DNA of 64,000 nt from the NCBI RefSeq assembly GCF_012769535.1, contig NZ_CP046565.1, forward strand, positions 1,006,501-1,070,500, in the 5' to 3' direction. Below the pieces are notes generated by a model. It had not been told where the DNA came from. It saw only the letters and a list, made by a program, of their open reading frames with translations, and did not search any database. Below are positions 8,724 to 15,922 of the stretch, in pieces (position 1 is the stretch's first letter; each line of letters begins with the position of its first letter). The stretch comes from Methylococcus geothermalis (GTDB taxonomy: Bacteria > Pseudomonadota > Gammaproteobacteria > Methylococcales > Methylococcaceae). The position numbers and the translations under genes were made by a program.

Positions 8724-8920
8724 AGAGAGATAGTTCTGGAAACCGGCGAACATCCGGCCGATTTCCTCCGGCCGGCCCCGATCGGCCAGGGCGTCGGCGA
8801 TCGTGTCGTGATACTTCATGCGCAGCAACGGCGCCAGTTTGGCCTGATCCAGCTCCATCCACCCCGCTGCCGAGGTCATGGCACAGCACCAAGTCGAGGA
8901 AGGCGTGCTGCTTGTCGCTA
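8724..8920 (-). pseudogene. Second HsdR fragment (extreme C-terminus)
   Basis: The minus-strand translation gives LDQAKLAPLLRMKYHDTIAD and GRPEEIGRMFAGFQNYL, the conserved end of type I restriction subunit R. Just upstream, in another frame, is DKQHAFLDLVLCHDL from the preceding segment, so a frameshift is present. Relative to the piece at 5568-5770 it comes from further along the protein yet lies upstream in gene order. The two are therefore rearranged or came from separate genes. Confidence 0.7.
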
Positions 8921-8954
8921 GAGCGGCCGTGGAACATCGCCCTGGCCCTCGCCG

Positions 8955-9164
8955 CCCCCAGGACACGTCGTCCCGTTGGATGAGGCCGCTCAGAGGCTTG
9001 CCGTCGTCGGGCTCCTTCATGGCCTGCATGATGTTCTGCCTGACACGCCGAGCGGTGTTGTCGGAGACCCCGCAATCCGCCGCATCAGCGCCGACAGGCC
9101 GGTGGTGGCCTGGGTGATGAGGTGGGTCGCCGGGAACCGGAGGGTGAGCGAAGGTTTGTTCGAA
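8955..9164 (-). mobile_element. IS1595-type (ISXO2-like) transposase fragment
   Basis: Minus-strand translation shows GVSDNTARRVRQNIMQAMKE followed by KPLSGLIQRDDVSWG. This matches the helix and first catalytic strand (the metal-binding D region) of ISXO2-like transposases. The reading frame upstream is scrambled and the gene passes directly into the HsdR fragment. It is a relic lying immediately left of the nifB control region. Confidence 0.6.
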
Positions 9165-9267
9165 CATGGCTATCCGTGGATTGCGGGGCCGGGTCTTTCC
9201 CCCGGCGCCCTGCTTGGGGGCCGTTTTATACACGGATGATCTTGGCTCAACAACCAGCGCCGCTATT

Positions 9268-9283
9268 TGTCGCGTTCCGGACA
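9268..9283. promoter_or_regulatory. NifA upstream activator site 1
   Basis: TGT-CGCGTTCCGG-ACA is an exact TGT-N10-ACA NifA binding site, about 100 bp upstream of the -24/-12 promoter of nifB. Confidence 0.85.
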
Positions 9284-9306
9284 AGCTCGACCCATTCCAG
9301 AGGATT

Positions 9307-9322
9307 TGTGCCGCCTCAAACA
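9307..9322. promoter_or_regulatory. NifA upstream activator site 2
   Basis: TGT-GCCGCCTCAA-ACA is a second exact TGT-N10-ACA site, 39 bp downstream of the first (close to four helical turns) and about 60 bp before the promoter. Confidence 0.85.
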
Positions 9323-9378
9323 CGTTCAAATCGTGTGGTAATTAAATCAAGAGCTTGTTTTTTCTCGACATTCGTTTC

Positions 9379-9394
9379 TGGTACGCCGATTGCT
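9379..9394 (+). promoter_or_regulatory. Sigma-54 promoter of the nif cluster
   Basis: TGGTACGCCGATTGCT fits TGGCACG-N4-TTGCT with one mismatch and correct spacing. Start of transcription is expected near 9405, about 115 bp before the nifB ATG. With the two NifA sites upstream this is a complete NifA/RpoN control region. Confidence 0.88.
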
Positions 9395-9519
9395 TGGTCT
9401 TCAACGTGAGTGTCTACCAGTGTTCCGCGCCGGGCGCTTCAAGCCGGTGGGTAGCGAACGAATTCAAGGGGCGTGGCGGGACGAAGCAGCGACGGGCAAA
9501 CGAATCTAGGAGTCTAGCA

Positions 9520-11088
9520 ATGCAAACAGTGCAGAACCATACGGCGGCGGGGTCCGCGGGCGTCAATGCCGCGGTGAATATCGAAGACATCATGCAGCAG
9601 GTCGCAGAGCACAAAGGCTGCGGCACTTCCGGCGGCTCCGGCAAGGCGAGCTGTGGTTCGGGCGCGGGCGAGAACGACCTGCCGCCGGAAATCTGGGAGA
9701 AGGTGAAGAACCATCCCTGCTACAGCGAAGAGGCGCATCACCACTACGCGCGCATGCATGTGGCGGTGGCTCCGGCCTGCAACATCCAGTGCAACTACTG
9801 TAACCGCAAGTACGATTGCGCCAACGAGAGCCGTCCTGGCGTGGTGAGCGAAAAGCTGACCCCGGAACAGGCGGCGAAGAAGGTGCTGGCGGTCGCGTCC
9901 ACCATTCCGCAGATGACGGTGCTCGGCATCGCCGGCCCCGGCGATCCGCTGGCCAATCCGGAAAAGACCTTCAAGACCTTCGAGCTGATCGCCAAGACCG
10001 CGCCGGACATCAAGCTTTGCGTGTCCACCAACGGCCTGGCTCTGCCCGATCACGTCGAGCGGCTATCCCAGTACAACATCGACCACGTCACCATCACCAT
10101 CAACATGATCGACCCCGAGGTGGGCGCCAAGATCTATCCCTGGATCTACTACAACAAGAAGCGCTACACCGGCGTCGAGGCGGCCAAGATTCTGACCGAC
10201 CGCCAGTTGCAGGGTCTGGAGATGCTGACCGAGCGCGGGATTCTGTCGAAGATCAACTCGGTGATGATTCCGGGGATCAACGACCAGCACCTGGTCGAAG
10301 TGAACAAGGCGGTGAAGTCGCGCGGGGCCTTCCTGCACAACATCATGCCTTTAATCTCGGCGCCCGAACACGGCACCGTGTTCGGCCTGACCGGCCAGCG
10401 CGGCCCGACGGCGCAGGAGCTGAAGGCGCTGCAGGACCAGTGCGAAGGCGAGATGAACATGATGCGTCACTGCCGCCAGTGCCGCGCCGACGCGGTGGGC
10501 CTCTTGGGCGAGGACCGCAGCGCCGAGTTCACCACCGACAAGATCATGGAGATGGAGGTCAATTACGACCTCGATGCACGCAAGGCTTACCAGGAAGCGG
10601 TGGAAAAAGAGCGTCAGGCGGTGGTGGCGGCCAAGCAGGAAGAACTGCAGACCCTGGCCGGTGCGCATTCCGACATCAAGATGCTGATCGCGGTGGCGAC
10701 CAAGGGCGGCGGCAAGGTCAACGAGCACTTCGGCCATGCCACCGAGTTCCAGATCTACGAGCTGTCGACCTCGGGCGCCAAGTTCGTCGGCCACCGCCGG
10801 GTGGATCTCTACTGCCAGGGGGGCTACGGCGAAGAAGACACGCTGGGTACGGTGATCCGGGCCATCAACGACTGCCATGCGGTATTCGTGGCCAAGATCG
10901 GCGGCTGTCCGAAGAACGATCTGAAGACGGCTGGCATCGATCCGGTGGACCAGTATGCCGGCCAATTCATCGAGCAGTCGGCGATTGCCTACTTCAGGGA
11001 GTATCTGGAGAAGGTGGCCGCCGGCGAGATCGAGCATGTGGTCAAAGGCGATGCGGAGATTCGCCAGGGCGCCTTGATCGCGGCTTGA
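9520..11088 (+). CDS. nifB: NifB, FeMo-cofactor biosynthesis radical SAM protein
   Basis: NifB builds the 8Fe-9S-C NifB-co precursor of FeMo-co from two 4Fe-4S clusters and SAM. The protein is 522 aa from the ATG at 9520, which is preceded by TAGGAG; upstream extension of the frame is untranslated leader. A radical SAM motif is at Cys87, Cys91 and Cys94 (CNIQCNYC), followed by [19 protein letters not shown] (SAM-binding GGE-like region) and [16 protein letters not shown] lie further on. A C-terminal NifX-like domain of about 110 residues contains [14 protein letters not shown]. It heads a cluster of 15 co-directional genes. Confidence 0.98.
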   Translation: MQTVQNHTAAGSAGVNAAVNIEDIMQQVAEHKGCGTSGGSGKASCGSGAGENDLPPEIWEKVKNHPCYSEEAHHHYARMHVAVAPACNIQCNYCNRKYDCANESRPGVVSEKLTPEQAAKKVLAVASTIPQMTVLGIAGPGDPLANPEKTFKTFELIAKTAPDIKLCVSTNGLALPDHVERLSQYNIDHVTITINMIDPEVGAKIYPWIYYNKKRYTGVEAAKILTDRQLQGLEMLTERGILSKINSVMIPGINDQHLVEVNKAVKSRGAFLHNIMPLISAPEHGTVFGLTGQRGPTAQELKALQDQCEGEMNMMRHCRQCRADAVGLLGEDRSAEFTTDKIMEMEVNYDLDARKAYQEAVEKERQAVVAAKQEELQTLAGAHSDIKMLIAVATKGGGKVNEHFGHATEFQIYELSTSGAKFVGHRRVDLYCQGGYGEEDTLGTVIRAINDCHAVFVAKIGGCPKNDLKTAGIDPVDQYAGQFIEQSAIAYFREYLEKVAAGEIEHVVKGDAEIRQGALIAA

Positions 11089-11125
11089 GACGACAGTTGA
11101 AAAAGGCGGGTTCCCTCGCCCCGAC

Positions 11126-11146
11126 CCCTCTCCCACGGGGAGAGGG
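11126..11146. repeat. Hairpin with 9-bp stem (CCCTCTCCC/GGGAGAGGG)
   Basis: A perfect 9-bp stem with a 3-nt loop sits in the 186-bp gap between nifB and the ferredoxin gene. It lies within a stretch of the type CCTCGCCCCGACCCCTCTCC, common as a dispersed intergenic repeat in gammaproteobacteria. There is no T-tract, so it is more likely an mRNA-stabilising or REP-like element than a terminator. Confidence 0.55.
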
Positions 11147-11173
11147 ATTCGAAGCTCCCTTTTCCTTCTGGGA

Positions 11174-11196
11174 CAAATCTGCCGGGAGCAGATTTG
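11174..11196. repeat. Second hairpin in nifB-ferredoxin gap
   Basis: CAAATCTGC-CGGGA-GCAGATTTG forms a perfect 9-bp stem with a 5-nt loop. Together with the hairpin at 11126 it may set the stability of the nifB segment relative to the downstream messages. Confidence 0.55.
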
Positions 11197-11274
11197 CATT
11201 TACCCGAAGGGTGCCAGGCACGACGCTTGGCATGAGAAGGGCCGGGGATGAGGGTACCCCCAGGAGTTTGAAAC

Positions 11275-11499
11275 ATGGCTTACATGATAGTCGAAGAAAA
11301 CTGCACGGGCTGTTGCGCCTGCGAGCCGGAGTGTCCGAACCAGGCCATTTCGGAAGCGAGCAACGGGCTTTTCGTGATCGATCCGGCCAAATGCACCGAG
11401 TGCATTGGCCATTACGACGAACCGCAGTGTGTGGCGGTGTGTCCCATCGACCTCACCTGCATCATTGACGATAACTACCCGCGATACGAAGCGGCTTAA
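11275..11499 (+). CDS. fdxN: 2[4Fe-4S] ferredoxin, nif-associated (FdxN type)
   Basis: A 74-aa bacterial ferredoxin with two cluster motifs: Cys10-x2-Cys13-x2-Cys16-x3-Cys20 and Cys40-x2-Cys43-x8-Cys52-x3-Cys56. The eight-residue gap in the second motif ([10 protein letters not shown]) is typical of the Alv/FdxN-type ferredoxins encoded beside nifB. These feed electrons to NifB or nitrogenase. It is cytoplasmic and lies 186 bp after nifB and 11 bp before the next gene. An extra Cys14 lies within the first motif. Confidence 0.93.
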   Translation: MAYMIVEENCTGCCACEPECPNQAISEASNGLFVIDPAKCTECIGHYDEPQCVAVCPIDLTCIIDDNYPRYEAA

Positions 11500-11510
11500 G
11501 GGGAACCTCC

Positions 11511-11894
11511 ATGGATTTAACCATCACTCCGAGTGCGGAAAAGTTCATTCAGCGCATGGTGCGTTTCGGCGGGGCCGGGCCGGATGCGGGCTTCCGGCTG
11601 CTGGTCAGCCCGGGCGGCTGCTCCGGCCTGGCGTCGGAATTCAGCGTCGAAGCCGCGCCCTTGCCGGGTGATGCCGTCGTTACCGTCCAGGGACTGAAAC
11701 TGTTCCTGCCCGCGGAGAGCCGCTTGCTGTTGCAGGGCGTGACCATGGATTTCAAGGACACTCCTTTGCAGAGCGGATTGGTGTTCATCGATCCGAAAGC
11801 GACCGGCTGCGGCAGCTGCGGCACCAGCGCGGCGGGCGCCGTTCCGGCCGAAGCGGCGGTGTCGATCGCCAGCATTCCCATCAAGAGCGCCTGA
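11511..11894 (+). CDS. HesB/IscA-type Fe-S scaffold protein of the nif cluster
   Basis: A 127-aa A-type Fe-S carrier. The HesB signature is present: FRLLVSPGGCSGLASEF with the first ligand Cys, and the paired C-terminal cysteines in ATGCGSCGTS. Such proteins carry iron-sulfur clusters to apo-targets, here presumably NifB or other nif proteins. In diazotrophs the nif-specific copy is called IscA-nif or NifIscA. Tight spacing on both sides supports co-transcription. Confidence 0.92.
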   Translation: MDLTITPSAEKFIQRMVRFGGAGPDAGFRLLVSPGGCSGLASEFSVEAAPLPGDAVVTVQGLKLFLPAESRLLLQGVTMDFKDTPLQSGLVFIDPKATGCGSCGTSAAGAVPAEAAVSIASIPIKSA

Positions 11895-11906
11895 GACGCG
11901 GCAGCG

Positions 11907-12446
11907 ATGGGTATGGCCGACAGCGCGGCACTGAAGGATACGCCGGTTTTCGGCGATCCGGTGGCGGAATGCCTGGGCGAGGGTTTACCGGCGGAGGCGG
12001 AGCGGCATCTGCGCCTGGCCGGGCAGAACTATCACCGGGACGAAGTGGCGCTGGCGCATCTGCAATCGGCCTGGGCGCTGGCGCCGGGGCATGCGGCGGT
12101 CTATATCGGCAAGTACCGGTTCTATTTCTACAAGAACCGGCTGGCCGAAGCGTTGGAAATCGCCAAGGAATGCCTGGTGAAGGCGGCGCTCGACAACGGC
12201 ATGTCCCCCGATTGGCGGGAGGCCAAGCCGGCGGATGCGAATTTCACCAGTTTCGAGGCCATCCTGCCGCGGTTTTTCCTGTTCACGCTCAAGGGCTATG
12301 CCTATCTGCAGATGCGTTTGGGCAACCTGGACGAAGGCCGGGCCGCGGTGGAGAAGCTGTTGGAGCTGGACCCGGCCGACAAGCTCGGCGGCAACGTGTT
12401 GATGGGCGTCCTGGAGAGGCAGGCCAATGGGGACGACGACGAATGA
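11907..12446 (+). CDS. TPR-like protein of the nif cluster
   Basis: A 179-aa soluble helical protein. Helix pairs with TPR-type spacing are visible (AHLQSAWALAPGHAAVYIGK, then YRFYFYKNRLAEALEIAKEC, then FTLKGYAYLQMRLGNLDEGR and AVEKLLELDPADKLG). Proteins of this type are found in nif clusters of other gammaproteobacteria, but I know of no defined function. TPR folds act as docking scaffolds, so a role in assembling nitrogenase maturation complexes is an inference. A second ATG at 11913 is equally usable. Its 3' end overlaps the LRV gene by 20 bp. Confidence 0.8.
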   Translation: MGMADSAALKDTPVFGDPVAECLGEGLPAEAERHLRLAGQNYHRDEVALAHLQSAWALAPGHAAVYIGKYRFYFYKNRLAEALEIAKECLVKAALDNGMSPDWREAKPADANFTSFEAILPRFFLFTLKGYAYLQMRLGNLDEGRAAVEKLLELDPADKLGGNVLMGVLERQANGDDDE

Positions 12447-13218
12447 CATCGATGAGGCGCGCGACTGGCAGGGCAAACTGCTGGACTGCCGCACGTGCGA
12501 GCAGCGGGAGGGCCTGACCGAAGGTCGCTGCCATCTCGGCCACGCCTGCGTCCACGACCTCTACGCCCGCCGTATCGATCGGTTCTTCAAGTGGAATCCG
12601 GATCTGGCCAAAGCCTACCTGGAGCACCCGTATTTCGAGACCCGGGCGGTGGCGGCCAAGCACGTGGAGCTGTTCTATCTGCCGCGGCTGGTCGGCGACC
12701 CGGACGAGACCGTGCGGCAGAGCGTGGCCCAGCGTCTGCCGGTGCGCTCCAGGCAGTTCGAAATCCTCCGGCGCGATCCGCACCGGGACGTCCGGGTCAG
12801 GGTGGCCGAGCGGCTGGAGCCGGGCGATTTGGCCGCGATGATAGGCGACGAGGACTATTTCGTGCGCCAGATCGTGGCCCGGCGTTTACCGCCGGGGTTG
12901 CTGGTGAAGATGATCCACGACCGCGACCCGGAGGTTCGCAAAGTGGTGGCGCAGCGGATCGCGCCGGAATGGCTGCCGACGCTGGCGGCGGACCGGGAGG
13001 TCGGCGTCCGGCTGGCGGCGGTCAGGCGCATGGACAACAAGCAGTTGAAGCAGTTGATCAAGGATCCGGACTGGCGCTTGCGTTACGAGGTCGCCAGCCG
13101 CCTGGAACTGGCGGATTTGGAGCCTATGCGGGCCGACCCGGACCCGGCGGTGCGGGAACTGGTGGCGCAGCGGCTGGGTGAACCGCCGGGCGAGGCCGTG
13201 TTGCCGGAAGCGTGTTAG
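12427..13218 (+). CDS. 4Fe-4S leucine-rich-repeat-variant (LRV) protein
   Basis: This 263-aa protein matches the LRV protein known structurally from Azotobacter vinelandii. The N-terminal cluster domain carries Cys21, Cys24, Cys35 and Cys41. A right-handed superhelix of about eight 24-residue repeats follows, with units such as DPDETVRQSVAQRLP, DPHRDVRVRVAERLE and DPEVRKVVAQRIA. It is cytoplasmic; function is unknown although it recurs beside nif genes. The ATG lies inside the end of the preceding TPR gene, so the pair is probably coupled. Confidence 0.92.
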   Translation: MGTTTNDIDEARDWQGKLLDCRTCEQREGLTEGRCHLGHACVHDLYARRIDRFFKWNPDLAKAYLEHPYFETRAVAAKHVELFYLPRLVGDPDETVRQSVAQRLPVRSRQFEILRRDPHRDVRVRVAERLEPGDLAAMIGDEDYFVRQIVARRLPPGLLVKMIHDRDPEVRKVVAQRIAPEWLPTLAADREVGVRLAAVRRMDNKQLKQLIKDPDWRLRYEVASRLELADLEPMRADPDPAVRELVAQRLGEPPGEAVLPEAC

Positions 13219-13239
13219 AGATGAATCGAGGGGATTGCC

Positions 13240-13560
13240 ATGGGTGATATCAGTCGAGACAGCGATAGCAATGAATTGAACGACCCGCCGCGTTTCAACT
13301 TCGGCGAAAAGGTCAAATCAAAGAAGGTGGTGCGCAACGACGGCACATTCAACGGCGCGGAAATCGGCGAGGTGCTGGTCAAGAAAGGCGAGGTCGGCTA
13401 CGTCAAAAGCATCAACACCTTTCTCCAGCAGTTCTACATCTACGCCGTGGATTTCCCCGACCGGGGCTACGCGGTCGGCATGAAAGGGCGGGAGATCGAG
13501 TCGCTCGACAATCCGCCGCCGCCGAAAGAGGCGCCGGAAACGAAGGAGGAAGCCGCATGA
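13240..13560 (+). CDS. nifZ: NifZ-family protein, first copy
   Basis: NifZ assists formation of the second P-cluster in MoFe protein. This 106-aa product contains one NifZ fold unit: PRFNFGEKVKSKKVVRNDGT at the front, GEVGYVKSINTFLQQFYIYA in the middle, then VDFPDRGYAVGMKGREIE. The acidic, proline-rich tail (PPPPKEAPETKEEAA) is unstructured. Its stop overlaps the start of the second NifZ-like gene by 4 bp (ATGA). Which of the two copies is the true NifZ cannot be told from sequence alone. Confidence 0.88.
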   Translation: MGDISRDSDSNELNDPPRFNFGEKVKSKKVVRNDGTFNGAEIGEVLVKKGEVGYVKSINTFLQQFYIYAVDFPDRGYAVGMKGREIESLDNPPPPKEAPETKEEAA

Positions 13561-13826
13561 TCGACCAACGCGCTCCGATTTACCAATGGGGACAAAAGGT
13601 CGCCACCGAAGTCGACATCTTCAACGACGGCAGCTACCCGGACCATGAGTCGGAAGCCCTTCTGGTCGCCGCCGGTACCGAGGGCGAAATCGTCCAGATC
13701 GGCCATCACGAGGAAGCCAACATTCCGGTGTATCTGGTCGAATTTCCGGGCGGTTACGTCATCGGCTGTTTCGAGGAGGAACTGCGCTCGGAACAGAAAT
13801 CGGTCCAGGTGGCGGGGCTGCTCTAG
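13557..13826 (+). CDS. NifZ-family protein, second copy
   Basis: An 89-aa protein with the same small beta-barrel pattern as its upstream neighbour: PIYQWGQKVATEVDIFNDGS, GTEGEIVQIGHHEEANIPVY and LVEFPGGYVIGCFEEEL. Some diazotrophs have a longer NifZ that could contain two such units, so this tandem may be a split version of it. ATGA coupling to the first copy supports equimolar production. Confidence 0.85.
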   Translation: MIDQRAPIYQWGQKVATEVDIFNDGSYPDHESEALLVAAGTEGEIVQIGHHEEANIPVYLVEFPGGYVIGCFEEELRSEQKSVQVAGLL

Positions 13827-13871
13827 CGGATGGCGACGGTGGGCCGGGTCATCGGGTACGGAGGCGGCGTC

Positions 13872-14216
13872 ATGGGCAGCATTCAGGCGACAGTGAATCC
13901 CCAACCCAACGAGCTGGACCGCAAACGTATCGAGCGTTCCATCAAGGCCCGCAAGCGTTACCGCTATGTCACCCCCGAGGTGCATCCGACCGAGGACGGC
14001 TATCTGATCCAGAGCTCGTGCTGCTCGCGCAACATCGATCCCAACGGCGGCGTCATCGACATCGCCCGGCTGGAGTTCAAGCCGAACAGAGGCTGCTGGT
14101 GGCTGTACCACAAGGATCATGAGATCGGACATTGGATCATGCACGGCGAATACCCGTCTCTACAACAGATCCTGGCGCTCCTGAACGAAGACCCGAACAG
14201 GCGGTTCTGGCAATGA
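13872..14216 (+). CDS. nif-associated conserved hypothetical protein (DUF3024-like)
   Basis: A 114-aa protein beginning MGSIQATVNPQPNELDRKRI. The start at 13872 is preferred over 13830 because GGAGG lies 7 nt before it. A basic helix (IERSIKARKRYRYV) leads into strands with a Cys-Cys pair (YLIQSSCCSRNIDPNG) and the run RLEFKPNRGCWWLYHKDHEIGHW. The last part resembles small DUF3024-type proteins found in nif clusters, but I hold that assignment loosely. The stop overlaps nifS by 4 bp. Confidence 0.75.
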   Translation: MGSIQATVNPQPNELDRKRIERSIKARKRYRYVTPEVHPTEDGYLIQSSCCSRNIDPNGGVIDIARLEFKPNRGCWWLYHKDHEIGHWIMHGEYPSLQQILALLNEDPNRRFWQ

Positions 14217-15361
14217 GCAAGACCTCGATTTACCTGGACAACAACGCCACCACGCAGCCTGCCCCGGAATGCGTGGAGGCGATGACGGCCTGCCTCAAGG
14301 CGCATTACGGCAACCCATCCAGCAAGCACCATTTGGGCGAGGCCGCCAAGATGGAAGCCATCGCCGCGCGGGGGAAAGTGGCGGCGTTGCTGGGCGCCTC
14401 GCCGGCGGAGATCGTGTTCACCAGCGGCGGGACCGAATCCATCCATCAGGCCATTCTGGGCGCGCTGGCCTTGGCGCCGGACAAGCGCCGGGTGGTGACC
14501 AGCGCGGTGGAGCATCCCGCTACCTTGCTGCTGTTGAAGCATCTCGAAGCGCAAGGGATCGAGGTGGTCAGGCTGCCGGTCGACGGCCAAGGCCGGCTCG
14601 ATCCGGCATTGTTGGAGGCCGCGGTGACGCCCGACACCGCTCTGCTGAGCCTGATGTGGGCCAACAACGAAACCGGCGTGCTGTTCCCCGTCGAAGCGGC
14701 GGCAGCGCTGGCGGCGAGCCGGGGCGTCCTGTTCCATTGCGACGCCGTGCAGGCCGTCGGCAAGCTGCCCATCGATTTGAGCAAGGTGCCGCTGGATTTC
14801 CTGTCCCTGTCAGGGCACAAACTGCATGGTCCCAAGGGCATCGGCGCGCTGTTCGTGCGCAAGGGACGCAAGCTGCCGCCGCTGCTGTTCGGCCACCAGG
14901 AGCGCGGACGGCGCGGCAGCACCGAGAATCTGCCGGGCATCGTCGGGTTGGGCGTGGCTGCGGAACTGGCACAGGCGTATTTGGCGAAGGGCGGCGACGG
15001 CGTCGCCCAGCTGCGCGACCGCCTGGAAAGCCGGTTGCTGGCGGCGCTGCCGGGCGCTTCGGTCAACGGCGCCGGCGCGCCTCGGGTGGCCGGGACCTCC
15101 AGCTTCAACCTCGGCACCGTCGAAGCGGAACCGGTGCTGGACAAGCTGGACCGCGCCGGGATTTGTGCATCCGCCGGGGCTGCCTGCAGCGCCGGCGGCA
15201 CCGAGCCCTCCCATGTGCTGACCGCCATGGGGCTGGGCGCCGAGGGTGCGCTGGCCACCCTCAGGTTTTCGCTGAGCCGTTACACCACGCCCGCCGAGAT
15301 CGACGCAGTATGCGGGCTGCTGCCGGACATCGTGCGAACCATGCTGGCCGAAGCGGCGTGA
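14213..15361 (+). CDS. nifS: Cysteine desulfurase NifS
   Basis: A PLP-dependent enzyme that strips sulfur from L-cysteine for nitrogenase Fe-S cluster assembly. It is 382 aa. Schiff-base Lys203 lies in SGHKLHGPKG with His202 before it, and persulfide Cys325 in CASAGAACSAGG. The cofactor contacts HPAT and DAVQAVGK are also present. The ATG at 14213 is chosen because of the YLDNNATT opening and the ATGA overlap with the preceding gene. The nifU scaffold gene is not in this window. Confidence 0.96.
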   Translation: MSKTSIYLDNNATTQPAPECVEAMTACLKAHYGNPSSKHHLGEAAKMEAIAARGKVAALLGASPAEIVFTSGGTESIHQAILGALALAPDKRRVVTSAVEHPATLLLLKHLEAQGIEVVRLPVDGQGRLDPALLEAAVTPDTALLSLMWANNETGVLFPVEAAAALAASRGVLFHCDAVQAVGKLPIDLSKVPLDFLSLSGHKLHGPKGIGALFVRKGRKLPPLLFGHQERGRRGSTENLPGIVGLGVAAELAQAYLAKGGDGVAQLRDRLESRLLAALPGASVNGAGAPRVAGTSSFNLGTVEAEPVLDKLDRAGICASAGAACSAGGTEPSHVLTAMGLGAEGALATLRFSLSRYTTPAEIDAVCGLLPDIVRTMLAEAA

Positions 15362-15422
15362 GCGCCGGCCGGATGGGAAATGACCGATCGATCGATTTTT
15401 CAACGAGTGACCTGGAGTCTTC

Positions 15423-15641
15423 ATGAAGGTAATGATCCGTAGAAACGCCGCCGGCGAACTGTCCGCCTATGTCCCCAAGAAAGACCTGGAGGAGCCGATC
15501 GTCTCCCAGGAAAAGCCCGATATGTGGGGCGGTACGGTGACTCTGGCGAACGGTTGGCAACTCTCCCTGCCGGAAATGGCGGCAGGCACGACCCTTCCGA
15601 TCACGGTCGATGCCAAGAAGCTCAGCGGAGGCGACGACTGA
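15423..15641 (+). CDS. nifT: NifT/FixU family protein
   Basis: A 72-aa protein with the NifT pattern: MKVMIRRNAAGELSAYVPKK, DLEEPIV, then the diagnostic WGGTVTLANGWQLSLP. Its role is unknown and it is dispensable for fixation in the species tested. It usually sits near nifK or nifZ; here it follows nifS by 61 bp and leads the next gene by 2 bp. Confidence 0.93.
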   Translation: MKVMIRRNAAGELSAYVPKKDLEEPIVSQEKPDMWGGTVTLANGWQLSLPEMAAGTTLPITVDAKKLSGGDD

Positions 15642-15643
15642 CC

Positions 15644-15922
15644 ATGGCGCTCACGACGGAGGCGATCGAGCAGATCCGGGGCCAGCTCGAAACCGAGGCC
15701 ACGGCGGCGCAGCACCTCGCCGCCCTGCGCCAGGCGTTTCCCGGCCTGTCCATGACCCGTTGCGACGCCAGCGACATCGACACCGAGACGCCGGTGCTGG
15801 AAACGGCCCGATTCAACCTGTATCTGCTCGATGCCGCCGACCACTGCGCGCACGTGACCGCCGATCCGAGCCGGGCGACCGGCCTGATCCTGGCCGAGAA
15901 AGCCAAGGGGGCGGTGAAATGA
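15644..15922 (+). CDS. Small nif-cluster protein (DUF6129-like)
   Basis: A 92-aa protein starting MALTTEAIEQIRGQLE. The first half is helical, followed by strands containing RCDASDIDTETPVLETARFN and LYLLDAADHCAHVTADPS, a short conserved-looking core. I associate it with the nif-specific DUF6129 group, though that is memory rather than a search. It overlaps the DegT-like gene by 4 bp (ATGA). Confidence 0.75.
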   Translation: MALTTEAIEQIRGQLETEATAAQHLAALRQAFPGLSMTRCDASDIDTETPVLETARFNLYLLDAADHCAHVTADPSRATGLILAEKAKGAVK

